Part shown: positions 1 to 11,058 of the stretch, piece after piece
Layout: each line of letters begins with the position of its first letter
Position numbering within the stretch: the stretch's first letter is position 1
Assembly: GCA_051453625.1 (NCBI GenBank)
Contig: JBOZIK010000001.1
Location: 194,152,715-194,190,009, forward strand
Direction of reading: 5' to 3'
Origin: Welwitschia mirabilis
Taxonomy: Eukaryota; Gnetophyta; Gnetopsida; Welwitschiales
DNA length: 37,295 nucleotides
Notes under the pieces: model-generated
The model's database searches: none
Told to the model about the DNA's origin: nothing
The model's input: only the letters and a program-made list of their open reading frames with translations
Translations under genes and position numbers: made by a program

Positions 1-1001
1 AGAAGAGATAAACTTATTATAAAACATACATCGAGAAGTTTCAGGATGATACTTAACTAATATAGTAGAAAGTTACAACTCCCGTTAATGGCATTTCAAC
101 TTGATATCTTATCACCTTCTAGATGCAAGTTTGTTTTAATTTAGATTCTAAACTATAAAAACATGGTTGGGCTTAACTTTATAGGATTATACTTCATCTC
201 AATATACCTTTAATATAGGTGACAGGTAGTATGTAAGGTGGATGCCTACTTACAAGTGATCCTTACTTNNNNNNNNNNNNNNNNNNNNNNNNNNNNNNNN
301 NNNNNNNNNNNNNNNNNNNNNNNNNNNNNNNNNNNNNNNNNNNNNNNNNNNNNNNNNNNNNNNNNNNNNNNNNNNNNNNNNNNNNNNNNNNNNNNNNNNN
401 NNNNNNNNNNNNNNNNNNNNNNNNNNNNNNNNNNNNNNNNNNNNNNNNNNNNNNNNNNNNNNNNNNNNNNNNNNNNNNNNNNNNNNNNNNNNNNNNNNNN
501 NNNNNNNNNNNNNNNNNNNNNNNNNNNNNNNNNNNNNNNNNNNNNNNNNNNNNNNNNNNNNNNNNNNNNNNNNNNNNNNNNNNNNNNNNNNNNNNNNNNN
601 NNNNNNNNNNNNNNNNNNNNNNNNNNNNNNNNNNNNNNNNNNNNNNNNNNNNNNNNNNNNNNNNNNNNNNNNNNNNNNNNNNNNNNNNNNNNNNNNNNNN
701 NNNNNNNNNNNNNNNNNNNNNNNNNNNNNNNNNNNNNNNNNNNNNNNNNNNNNNNNNNNNNNNNNNNNNNNNNNNNNNNNNNNNNNNNNNNNNNNNNNNN
801 NNNNNNNNNNNNNNNNNNNNNNNNNNNNNNNNNNNNNNNNNNNNNNNNNNNNNNNNNNNNNNNNNNNNNNNNNNNNNNNNNNNNNNNNNNNNNNNNNNNN
901 NNNNNNNNNNNNNNNNNNNNNNNNNNNNNNNNNNNNNNNNNNNNNNNNNNNNNNNNNNNNNNNNNNNNNNNNNNNNNNNNNNNNNNNNNNNNNNNNNNNN
1001 N
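1..1001. other. AT-rich flank and 733-base gap
   Basis: Bases 1-268 are AT-rich with no reading frame or motif I recognise. Bases 269-1001 are N. Any open frame spanning the gap is made of N and has no meaning. Confidence 0.9.
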
Positions 1002-3171
1002 CCACATTAGTTATGAAATCCAAGTATATTGATGATGATTACTAGGATTATCTTGAGTTATTACTATTTGATGAATACACTAGATAAATGCATGCATATA
1101 ATACTAACTAATGTGAATACTTATTAGATTATTTACCTAGTTATAATAATTTTAATCGTCATAGGTTCTTTTTATAGAAACAATCATACAAAAGAGAAAA
1201 GAGGCATACTAGGGAATCTTTATATTTAATATTATAGTAATGAAAATATAAATAAAGGATTTTTTTTAAAAAAATAGTAATAACAATATTCAAAATATAT
1301 CAAATCATATCTTAATATTGTATTTAAAAAAACTAATTCACATCTAAAGCTATGCTAATCCTAGAAAAATTCTTCGATGCTCATACGACAATCTCCATGG
1401 TTATGTGCAATGAAGATAAACAAAAGAAAGTATAACTCAAGAATGGTTATTAAGAAATAATTCTTTATCTAAGACTCATATGGCTATATCATAAATTAAG
1501 AAATTAAGTGACAAATCAAGAACTATTCATTTACTTAAACTACTTAGGTGAAAACCTTTATAAGTATGTATATTCAAAGTAAGATAAAGGAAAAAGGTAA
1601 AAGTGGTATTTCTCCTAATAAATTATTATTCCTAAATAGTGTAACTTAAGGATACTAGTAACACCGTCTTTTGTATACTCAAATTACCTACATACTTTTA
1701 TTTAATATTTTTATATAAGTTAAAACACTAATTATAAGGTTCCTGGGCTCTAAGAAGACATCATAATTAAAAATTAATAATTAATTAATTATGAAAGAAT
1801 AAATAAACTACAATAGTTTTTTCATAAACTAGACTCATAATAGGATCCTTAGAAACTAAATTTTTGCATAAACTAGACTCACAATAGGATCCTTAGAAAC
1901 TAATTTAAGCTATTTTAAAATTCTACAAATATTATTTCTAAGGCCATGATTTAAGGTTAAAAACTGTCAAATTTTCTAAAATTACAGTCCTACCATGCCA
2001 CACTAAAATGACAATAATGTTCAAAATTCTTTGAGTTTCTAAATGATCAAAGATGTTTTAAAAAGATTATTTAATTCTTAACAAGTTAGGATGCTTAAGT
2101 TTTTAAATAGCTTAATTATTAATTATATAAATGTAAATTAATTACTTTTTTGGATTTATTTCCTAACCTATGTTCACAAATAATTTTCTTAAAAATTATT
2201 ACACATCAAAAAAATTATTGTTTTTAAATTTTCACAATTACAACATAATCTTGGACTTACATAAAATATTTCACTAATTTATCTCTATTATTTAATGAGT
2301 TATGATGTTCTTAACCTATTCCTCTATTCTAGAAATTTAACTTTCACTATAAAAATATGATAAAGTTTCTATAACTAGTTATGTAATAATTTAAATCAGT
2401 AAAAGAATAAATATATTAGCTAGACTAGCTATTTAAAATATATTTTGCCTAAATGTTACTAATGCAGATCAATGTAAAGGGGAAAAAATCAATTTACAAA
2501 AGCATTTACAATAAGCCTTAGGATTGCCATGAAGGAATACTAGCTTAATAGAGATCTTTGTGGATTAGATATTTGCCCTTAGTAAGATGGATCTAATGCC
2601 TAATTAATAAAACATATAATATTATGTATATCAATACAAAAGAAACATGGATATCCAATTATGTAGTGAATTTCTAATGTGGTCATTTGGCCATAATCAT
2701 CTATTAGTAACCTCCATCACCAAGCACAAAAGATCCTTCATATTTGCCTAGTGTCTTGGTAAGAGATAATGGAATGAAATAATTTTTATAATATAATTTC
2801 AAGATAACCATAAAAAATGACCTTATGCAATATATCATCACTATGCTAGAATCTTTAAAAGAGATCATATAGACAAAATGAGTAAATAACTTACTTGGAA
2901 AGATTATCAAGTCATTAATGGTTGAACATTGATGAATATTTAAGTTTAATAATCTTAGGTCTAAGCTGCACAAGAAAAAGAATGAGAAGAAAGAGAGAGA
3001 AAAGAAGGAAATATACTTTCATGAAAAATGTAAAGAACCTTCTTTTTGTACAAGAGAGAAAAGGGTCCCTATATATAGATAAACACAAGATACATAGTTC
3101 AAGATCATAAAATTTATCTTTGATAAGCAGGATGAATAATAAGTGACGTTAGAGTACAAAAAGAGACATCA
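1002..3171. other. AT-rich DNA, no gene recognised
   Basis: I see no conserved protein motif on either strand. The region has long A/T runs and one exact-length tandem duplication (1823-1903). Short frames at 2704-2973 (minus) and 2922-3110 (plus) are low-complexity and match nothing I know; the second is rich in Lys/Arg only because the DNA is purine-rich there. It is probably old repeat DNA decayed beyond recognition, but that is inference. Confidence 0.6.
1823..1903. repeat. 37-bp tandem duplication, two copies
   Basis: Copies at 1823-1859 and 1867-1903 are each 37 bases, separated by 7 bases, and differ at one position (T or C). Near identity in otherwise decayed DNA suggests a young local duplication, for example replication slippage. 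Confidence 0.85.
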
Positions 3172-3483
3172 TATTTATCAATAAAGAATACTCCTATCAT
3201 TATTCTTTTACATAATTCACTAAAAATAGCTTCTAATGATAAGATATTCTTTACACATGGATTTCCTATAAATAAAATTTATTTCTTATATATATGTCTT
3301 TTTTTAGGCATAACATATTTCAACCACCAAGATTTCTTCTTTGCTATTACACATGGTGCCTACATGATGATTACATACGATGAATCTTATTTTTCACATA
3401 AGCACACTAAAACATTAAGAAATAGATTCCTAGCTAGAATACACTCTTTATTTTTCGTATTTTCTCTTGATACCCCTACATCA
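3172..3483 (-). mobile_element. LTR fragment of short chromovirus-like element (3' LTR)
   Basis: Read on the minus strand, the segment starts TGATGTAGGGG at 3483 and aligns through to about 3172 with the LTR at 4201-4965. Shared blocks include the stretch around 3340-3410 against 4825-4895. The alignment fades below 3172, so this LTR is truncated or its remainder is too diverged to see. With the 4201-4965 copy it brackets about 0.7 kb of interior in the same orientation, which is the layout of an LTR retrotransposon. The LTR at 26198-26784 belongs to the same broad family. Confidence 0.7.
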
Positions 3484-4183
3484 TACTCTTTACTAACAAA
3501 AATTTAACTACTAATCAAATTACATCATGTCTTTACTCTAGTGAGTTTATCTCTTATGGGCTTTCATAACCCATCATAATAAGCTTAGTTAATGATTCCT
3601 CCTTTGGTTCTAGCTAAGTGTAGTAACTAGTTTCCATGGATGCTCAGAATCCGTCATAATATCTTCAATTGGTGATTCTTCTTTTGTTACCATCTTTCTC
3701 AAACTTATAGAGAAATTGTTCACAAGGTATCTCCTATACCTTCTTGCAGTCACAATTACCCTCCTTATGCTTTTTGCTTTTACTATGCTACTCTAATTTT
3801 CATACATAAGATCTTCCTTTAGTGGCTCTTCCATCACATATTATTTGTCTCCTTGCTTCTCCTCTAAAGATAACTCCATATTCTTGGATGAATATCCTAC
3901 ATATAACTTCGCATTTAGATCTTTATTTATAGCATCCTTCTTAGGTATCTTTTTCACCACAAACTGTTCTTCCTTCTACTTTTCCTTTGAAGCTCACTCC
4001 ATATGCTTGGGCATATGTTTGTCATCTACTTTTATTAGCATTATCTCCATAATCCTTACAATATCTTCTACCATGAATTGTATCCTTGTAAGGCACTTTC
4101 TAACATGGGAAATTGTTGGCTTCTCTAGCAACATCCTTTCTAAAATCAAAGATCGCAATTAATTTCACATAAATCTAAACCTT
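3484..4183 (-). pseudogene. Internal region of short LTR element (gag-start-like, decayed)
   Basis: This is the interior between two like-oriented LTRs. Minus-strand translation of about 3845-4162 gives a hydrophilic, Lys/Glu-rich stretch broken by stops, as expected for the start of a chromovirus Gag. A short match (TATGCCCA-GCATA) is shared with the gag start of the larger element near 26020. No protease, RT, RNase H or integrase motif is present, and 0.7 kb is far too short for gag-pol. It is either a non-autonomous derivative or an internal deletion of the larger family. It cannot encode its own mobilisation. Confidence 0.5.
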
Positions 4184-4195
4184 TCTTTGATATCA
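4184..4195 (-). other. Primer-binding site, initiator-Met tRNA type (decayed)
   Basis: On the minus strand the bases just inside the LTR end read TGATATCAAAGA, matching 9 of 12 of the usual TGGTATCAGAGC complement to initiator-Met tRNA. Two of three mismatches are G-to-A on this strand, typical of deamination. It lies a few bases inside the LTR end, where a PBS must be. Confidence 0.65.
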
Positions 4196-4200
4196 AATGA

Positions 4201-4965
4201 TGCAAATCTAGCATAATAAAACCTCACGGATACTTTTGAAATTGTATTTCTAGAGAGGAATAGAAAATACTAAAGAAATATGTAGAAAATAAAGGATTGA
4301 AGAAATCACTTTCTATTACTAAACGAAAATTATAACACTTATAAACTAGAATTAAACTAGCAAAGATTCCATAAGATCTCTTGTCAACATTAACCATTAA
4401 ATCCTAACTCAGGTTTTATCAATTTAATTCTTGATAACCTTTAAGATAACAAACAAGTAAGCCATGATCTTAACCAATAACTATGTCCTCATGTCACTCA
4501 ACAAGAGCTCCTATCAAGATCCAACTCTAAGATCTCTTACTTCTCCTTCTCTAAGTACTTTATCAAGGCACTCTAAGTTATGCTCTTTAAGGCATACTTT
4601 CCAAGAATTCCCTTCATCTTCTCATACATTATTATTCATAGGACTTTAAGGGAAATCCTTATCAACAAAGAATCCTCCTAACATTGACCTCTTACACCGT
4701 ATAATTAAGATAGCTTCTAAAGATAGCATATTTCTTTCAAACGGATTCTCTCTAAACATAACAAATTTATACATGTTTTTCTTTTCTTGTACATAACATA
4801 TTTCATGTACCAAGATTCTTTCTATACTATTACACATGACACCTACATGACAATTACATATGATGGATCTTATTTTTCACATAAGCACACTAAAACCTTA
4901 ACATACATATCCTAACTAGAATATACTCTTTATTTTTTTTTAGTTTTCATTCATGTATCACATCA
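4201..4965 (-). mobile_element. 5' LTR of short chromovirus-like element
   Basis: On the minus strand the LTR starts TGATGTGATACATG at 4965 and ends ...TTTGCA at about 4201, next to the primer-binding site, giving about 765 bp with TG...CA ends. The outer part (about 4649-4965) aligns with 3172-3483 and, more weakly, with 26500-26784. I cannot find a clear TATA box. The inner end could lie 3 bases lower because two similar trinucleotides are adjacent. Confidence 0.65.
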
Positions 4966-5856
4966 TATTTTCTATCTTCTATGTCACTAATGATTATAGT
5001 AGCCATTAAAACATGATTATAATCATTTAGGATAGTAAACCTTTTGACATGGTTAAATTCCTTTTAGGGTGATAGCATGAGATAATATTAGTGATTTACC
5101 TCTCTCATGTCTAGTTTTAAATTTTCTTCACAAATTCCTTTCTCTAAACCTTATATGTAATGATTAAGATAGAACATAATAGAAACCATTATCCCCAAAA
5201 AGATCACAGAAGTCAAGAAGTGAAAGAATAATTATTGGATTCTAAGAGAACTTCAAGAAGAGGAACAATAAGAAGAACAAAAATAAGAACTGTAAGTCCA
5301 TTCTGTAATTCCTTCCCAGCCCTTTATTCTCTAAATTATCTTATTATCACTAGAAGAAATGGTGAAAACCCATTGGAAAAGCCTCTCATATACCTTATTA
5401 TTGTCCTCCTCCTTCTCCTTTTCATCATCATTCGTATTGCACTTTAAGTGATACATTTCTAGAACAAATGCCAAAAGATAAAGATAATTGAATAGGAAGG
5501 ATTTGGAGAAAGATGAAAAATATTTTCAAGGAGCAAAAAGAAATCTTCAAAAAGTAAGAAACAAAAAACAAAGAAAGCTTGAAAGAGTGATTTTTCATTA
5601 AAGGCCCTTCATTAAGAACATTTCTCGTACTTTATTTTGTACTTTCTTCTAATGACTTTTTAGATGTACTTTTCATTGTTTTACATTTTTAGATTACATG
5701 AAATCCTCTTTGATGTAATGGTTTTCCAAATTTAATGAAACTCTTTCCTTTTTATTGCCATATGAATCTTAAGTTTTTGCATAATTTTGTTCTTGTAAGC
5801 ATTTTAATTTCTGTGTCATTAAATTTAAAGACAAAGTTAAATTTAATTGAGGGAAG
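4966..5856 (+). mobile_element. 3' interior end of a second Athila-like element
   Basis: The end of this stretch (about 5794-5856) aligns with the 3' untranslated end of the main Athila element (about 17780-17839). Both carry a GACAAAGT block followed by a purine-rich tract and then the start of an LTR. The preceding T-rich, non-coding 200 bases also look alike in composition. The upstream boundary is unclear: the minus-strand element ends at 4965, so the older element may be interrupted or truncated there. A 70-residue frame at 5235-5447 has a basic start and a hydrophobic end, but I cannot tie it to an envelope-like protein. Confidence 0.5.
5848..5856 (+). other. Polypurine tract of upstream Athila-like element
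   Basis: TTGAGGGAAG lies directly before TGGAAATTTC, in the same position as the tract at 17830-17839 before the 3' LTR. Such tracts prime plus-strand DNA synthesis in LTR elements. The call depends on alignment with the second site. Confidence 0.5.
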
Positions 5857-8359
5857 TGGAAATTTCAGTTAGACTTTTTATCTTCTATGTTTATCTATTC
5901 ATTTAAGTGAAATTAGTCTCAAAAGAGGCTAGATTTTTCTAACTTTTTCATTACATTTGTTCAATGCTTAAATGTTTTCAATTTGTAATTTNNNNNNNNN
6001 NNNNNNNNNNNNNNNNNNNNNNNNNNNNNNNNNNNNNNNNNNNNNNNNNNNNNNNNNNNNNNNNNNNNNNNNNNNNNNNNNNNNNNNNNNNNNNNNNNNN
6101 NNNNNNNNNNNNNNNNNNNNNNNNNNNNNNNNNNNNNNNNNNNNNNNNNNNNNNNNNNNNNNNNNNNNNNNNNNNNNNNNNNNNNNNNNNNNNNNNNNNN
6201 NNNNNNNNNNNNNNNNNNNNNNNNNNNNNNNNNNNNNNNNNNNNNNNNNNNNNNNNNNNNNNNNNNNNNNNNNNNNNNNNNNNNNNNNNNNNNNNNNNNN
6301 NNNNNNNNNNNNNNNNNNNNNNNNNNNNNNNNNNNNNNNNNNNNNNNNNNNNNNNNNNNNNNNNNNNNNNNNNNNNNNNNNNNNNNNNNNNNNNNNNNNN
6401 NNNNNNNNNNNNNNNNNNNNNNNNNNNNNNNNNNNNNNNNNNNNNNNNNNNNNNNNNNNNNNNNNNNNNNNNNNNNNNNNNNNNNNNNNNNNNNNNNNNN
6501 NNNTTCACGCATTTTTCCTAAGATACTAACAAAAGATTGATTGACAATGTGATAACATATAAGAATTAACATTTATTTCAAGTAACTAAGGTTATTTTAG
6601 CATAATTAAGTTTTAGTTCTTATGATTTTATTGATTTATCTTAATCTGTGCTATTAAAGTCACAAAAAATTAACATTCTACCTTTACCATTGAACTTTTT
6701 AGGTCTTTAGAAAGATTCTAAATCATAAGCTTGAAAATAGTAATCAANNNNNNNNNNNNNNNNNNNNNNNNNNNNNNNNNNNNNNNNNNNNNNNNNNNNN
6801 NNNNNNNNNNNNNNNNNNNNNNNNNNNNNNNNNNNNNNNNNNNNNNNACATTTTAGGTCTTTATAAAGATTCTAAATAATAAGCTTGAAAATAGTAAGCA
6901 AAATCCTTAGAAATCTAGTGGAACTAATAGGAGGCAAATAGTAGCACTAGTTAAAAAGCACATCTTCAGCTAATTTTCATGTTTTAGAACCTATTAACAT
7001 GTAAAGATTAACATTTATATTAAGTGTTTTAGGCAAATTTATTGTAAATGAAGACATTAATTTAATTGTTTTAATCAAAAACTTTGTCTTCTATTATTTT
7101 TAAAATAAAATTTAATGTTATGTTTTTCTCTATATTAAATTGCACATATTTAGCCACTTTTGAAACACATGACAGAAGATGGATATAATTCTGCACAAAA
7201 TCACAATGGTAATGAAGATATGAGGTGGCGAAACATAGCAAAAGCATTTGAAGAAATGTGGCAGAGGCATGTGTAGGTGGCATTGGAGCTATGTGACGAT
7301 CTTCATTAAACACAATGAGATAACATCCATCAAATGCTAAATAACAAAGATTCTACCTAATACTAAAGGACAAAATCTGATCTACGTAATGCTACAAGAC
7401 AGAACCTTATCTACCTAATGCTATAAGCCAAGAATGTAATAATCCCTCACCCCCATATCTCCCTATAAAAGGGCCTTGAACCTTTTATTGTATTCATCTT
7501 TACCTTGAAGGAATTAGAGACTTTGAAGCATTGACTTGTGATGGCTTTCTAAGCAATTCTTTGGGGGAGTAAGCTAGTATTTGAGGATTGATGAGTAATT
7601 ATTCCTACATTTTTCTTCCTTTTCTATAAAGTTGTTTTTATGATATAAAAATTATTTCTCTTTGATCTTGATTCATAAGTGATATCATAATTAGGATGCT
7701 TACTTCACTTCTTTGTCAAGTTTAATTTAGTTGTGTGAATTCCTCTTTATTACTTAGTCTTTTAATTTCATAGATCTTGAGTACTTTATAAGTCTTTACT
7801 TTGTATTGTTATTTAAGACTTAAGTATTAGTTGGATTTATCATTTATCATATGATGGATGAGATTATGCCTCATGAATTAGACCAAAAGAACTTGATGAT
7901 TTTAATTGTTTTAAAGGAAGGTAATTAGATAACATTGGATTGAAGGACTGCTTTGGACAAATTAGCAATACCTTGAAGTTAGCTTACTTTCCTATTTTCT
8001 AAAGATGAATTTTAACTCAACTCTAGAGTTTACCATTTTTCTCTTTTTTCTTTCCATTTTGTATCTTGTATTAAGATTAAAGTTAGTGAAANNNNNNNNN
8101 NNNNNNNNNNNNNNNNNNNNNNNNNNNNNNNNNNNNNNNNNNNNNNNNNNNNNNNNNNNNNNNNNNNNNNNNNNNNNNNNNNNNNNNNNNNTGAACTCTA
8201 TACTTTACCACTTTTCTCTTTTTTCTTTCCATTTTGTATCTTGTATTAAAATTAAAGTTAGTAAAATTGTAGCTAATACCCAATGTTATCCTTGAGGAAA
8301 AATAATAACTAAGTCTCTAAGTTAGTTTTAAATTTGGACATTATACTATAAGTTAAATA
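5857..8359 (+). mobile_element. Athila-type 5' LTR region (gapped, rearranged)
   Basis: From about 6983 to 8359 this aligns well with the 3' LTR (about 17990-19757), including a shared block at about 7140-7300 and the same ending near 8359. Upstream, 6513-6595 aligns with the same LTR segment as 6983-7030, so the LTR start is present twice with about 380 bases of unmatched sequence between. The true start is either 5857, with an insertion or duplication, or near 6980 after truncation. Two gaps (5992-6503; 6748-6847) and a third at 8092-8191 hide part of it. Long LTRs of over 1 kb are normal for Athila elements. Confidence 0.7.
7463..7470 (+). promoter_or_regulatory. TATA box of 5' LTR
   Basis: CTATAAAAGGG sits mid-LTR, where a retrotransposon promoter is expected, followed by a GAACC...TTGTATTCATCTTTACCTTG block that may contain the start of R. 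The matching place in the 3' LTR (about 19029-19036) reads AATGAAAG, so the box is lost there. Confidence 0.6.
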
Positions 8360-8364
8360 TATTT

Positions 8365-8380
8365 TGGTAGTATATCAGAT
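8365..8380 (+). other. Candidate primer-binding site after 5' LTR
   Basis: TTGGTAGTATATCAGA lies 5 bases after the end of LTR homology. It resembles the initiator-Met type TGGTATCAGA with three extra bases inserted. Athila elements more often use other tRNAs, so this is a positional guess, not a firm call. Confidence 0.3.
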
Positions 8381-8980
8381 GAGTACTAGTTTTTCTTTTT
8401 GCAATTTTTTATTTTTCCAGTGGTGGGTACTAGTCCTTCTTCTAGTGATCCTCAAACTATCCTATTTTTTCCCTTTTTCTTTATGTGCTTTTTAGTGGTT
8501 GGTACTAGTCCTTCTAGTCTTATCCCAAACTGATCCTTTTTATTTTGCTTTGTTTTTTATTTATAACTTGTTTTCTGTAGGTCTAGTGTTTGTTGTAGAT
8601 GTCTTTAGAGTTAAGAAAACTTTAAAACGTTAAAAATATTTCTAATCAAACTTTATGATTAAGTTGCATGCTTTTCTTTTCTGCTGCATTTTCTGTGTTT
8701 CTACATGCATATAAACATTAAAATTTTCTTAAAAATATTTTGTGGTTTTTGTAACGTTTTACTCGTGTCCTCTACATTTGTAAATGATTAAAACCTTTAA
8801 AATTTTCTCATAATTTTGCTCTATTTTATTAACATCTCTGTTTTATTTCATTGTTACCTCGACACTATAAACATTCTATTTATGATCGATGAATCTATTT
8901 CTAAAATCTTGGAACCCTCTATGATTTACAATCCCTGAAAATCTTTTCTTTTTATTATTTGAATCTCCTTGCAACCATCT
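8381..8980 (+). mobile_element. Athila leader with about 75-bp tandem repeat
   Basis: This is non-coding sequence between the LTR and gag. Two units of about 75 bases, starting near 8418 and 8492, share GGTACTAGTCCTTCT and a CAAACT...CCTTTTT tail. A third, weaker start (GAGTACTAGTTTTTCT) lies at 8381. Leaders of plant Ty3/gypsy elements are often long and repetitive. I see no reading frame of interest. Confidence 0.55.
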
Positions 8981-8984
8981 AAAC

Positions 8985-10190
8985 CTATTTCTTGCATGAC
9001 TCGAACTCGTGATAGAATAGGAATATTAACCTGAGACAACATGGACTCCTTTACCGATCTTGAAAGAATGAGGGAACTTAGAACCCAAAATAAGAACTGA
9101 GCTCGAGATGACTCTCAAGAATAAATCTAAACTGCTCAAAATAACCAAAATAATCAAACTACCTTAACAAAACATAATGTAAATAACCCACTTGATCCCT
9201 TTAATGAAACGTTATTAAATCAAGAAACGTTCAATAGGTTACAGGCATATTATTTCACTTAGAAAGCCGTCAAACAAAAAGCTGTGCTTACTAGTTTCTC
9301 TAATCAACCTAGGTAAACCATTTGTAATTACTTCCAACCACAAAGCCTAAGGACACCCTCCTACATAGTGCCATCAATTGTTAATCGAAGGCTAGAGTTT
9401 AAATATTTCACTATCTAACTCTTGTCCCATCTCCATAACCTTGAATCTGAAGATTCTTACCTACACCTTAGAGAATTTAAGTGTGTCTTATTAACCATTC
9501 CTTAATATTCTAATATTCATGATGCACTTGACTTATTTTATTCCCTTTTTCCCTAAAAGAAAAGGCAAAACCTTGGTTGTATATTTTAAAACCCTTCTCC
9601 ATCACAAATTGGTAGACCTAAGTAAAGCTTTTATCTCTAAGTTCTTTCCCTACCATAAGACAAATGCCCTTAGGAAAGAAATCATGAACTTCCAACAAAA
9701 GAATCATGAAACCTTCTCCCAGAAGTTAGAGAGATATAAAGATTAATTATTAAAATGTTCCTAAAATAGTTTTGAATCAGGTAGGGAGATAAGTTTCTTG
9801 TACGATTATTTATCTACAAATAATTACCAACTAGTAGAAATGATGAGCTATGAAAACTTCTTGAGCATACCCCTGGATGAGATTTGGGAGTATTAAAAAA
9901 GTGTAGCTGAGAGCTTAAAAAATTGGAAGTAATCCATAAAACCTTCAAGATCACATCATCCAGTTAAGTTAACTAGTTTTTTTAAGATCATAGAAAACTT
10001 TAAGGTAAATAATAGAATTGATGAACTAGCAAGAAAGTTAGAATCATTAAATACCTCATCTTCAACCTCACCCATGGTCGCTAAACCTAAGTATTTAATT
10101 TACCATATCAACACTCATAAAATCGCTAAACATCCATCTATTCCTTTATTTCAAAGCATATTTAATAAATAAGTTAACACAGAAAGACAA
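8985..10190 (+). pseudogene. gag: Athila Gag, degenerate
   Basis: Gag would form the virus-like particle that packages element RNA. Translation across frames gives an Athila Gag order: an N-terminal part (from about 8995, MTRTRDRIG), then about 9370-9925 the retrotransposon Gag domain with LHLREFKCVL, ISKFFPYHKTNALRKEIMNF and ETFSQKLERYKD, then ISFLYDYL and MMSYENFL. A zinc-knuckle position at about 10090-10135 reads Y-x2-Y-x4-H-x4-H, so three metal-binding Cys are gone (two to Tyr, one to His). Stops and frameshifts occur throughout; the longest clean piece is 75 residues at 9519-9746. The ancestral protein is clear but no product is possible. Confidence 0.85.
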
Positions 10191-11058
10191 TGAAAAACTC
10201 CAAAAACAATCCATACTCAAACACTTATAATCCTAGTTGACGAAAACATCTAGATTTCTCTTGGAAGAAAGATGACACCACATAACAAAATTTCCAACCT
10301 CAAAGTTAGTTTTTCTCATTCTCTAATTCTTACCTTTCATCTTCACCAAATCACTTTATCTAACTTGTTAGAGGATACTTTTAGAAAGTTCATGAAAATA
10401 TAAATGTAAGCAAATCAAAGAGAAGAACAAATAAATCAAAGAAAAGAAAAATGAATCAAAGGCTTGAATAGACCCTAAACCAACTCCAACAAACCACCAA
10501 ATACATTCTTTCATTAATAAATTAAATCAAAACAAGGAAACTTCTCATGAGAATTCAACCAAACCCNNNNNNNNNNNNNNNNNNNNNNNNNNNNNNNNNN
10601 NNNNNNNNNNNNNNNNNNNNNNNNNNNNNNNNNNNNNNNNNNNNNNNNNNNNNNNNNNNNNNNNNNTGAATAGATCCTAAACCAACTCCAACAAACCACC
10701 AAATACATTCTTTCATTAATAAATTAAATAAAAATAGGGAAACTTCTCATGAGCACCAAACCAAACCTAAAAGAAGTGAGATTTATGAAAGGGTAGAACA
10801 TCTAAAAGATACCAAGTCTATACACTTTAGAAGTGGGAAAGAGCTAGAGAATCCACCCACACAAAAGAAGCATAAGGATCAATAACACCTCATAGAGAAT
10901 TAAAAAAAGAATAAGAACAAAGACCCATTGCCTATTTATAAAAAAACATTACCTTTTCCCCAATATCCTAGGAAGGAAAACATAATGAAAAAGCAATTAG
11001 AGGTCCTAGAAATTTTCAAATAAGTTAAAATAAATATTTCCCTTCTAGAAGCCATCAA
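10191..11058 (+). pseudogene. Athila Gag C-terminal linker, with duplicated segment
   Basis: This is the low-complexity, Asn/Gln/Lys-rich linker between zinc knuckle and protease of Athila polyproteins, with decayed pieces such as NTYNP near 10220 and DFSWKK near 10250. The segment 10465-10566 is repeated after the 100-N gap at 10667-10766 with a few differences. The end (about 10960-11058) shows FPNIL... and ...NISLLEAIKQ-like pieces found just before the protease in this lineage. Stops are frequent. Confidence 0.6.

Noticed and set aside
238-1032. Long open frames across runs of N (also at 5961-6572, 31342-32116, 33002-33745)
   Set aside because: They consist almost wholly of unknown bases; only a few real residues lie at each end.
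2704-2973. 89-residue minus-strand frame as a small gene
   Set aside because: No recognisable domain, no promoter or splice context, composition typical of AT-rich noise.
5235-5447. 70-residue frame with a basic start and hydrophobic end as a membrane or envelope-like protein
   Set aside because: No motif supports it, and hydrophobic stretches arise easily from T-rich DNA.
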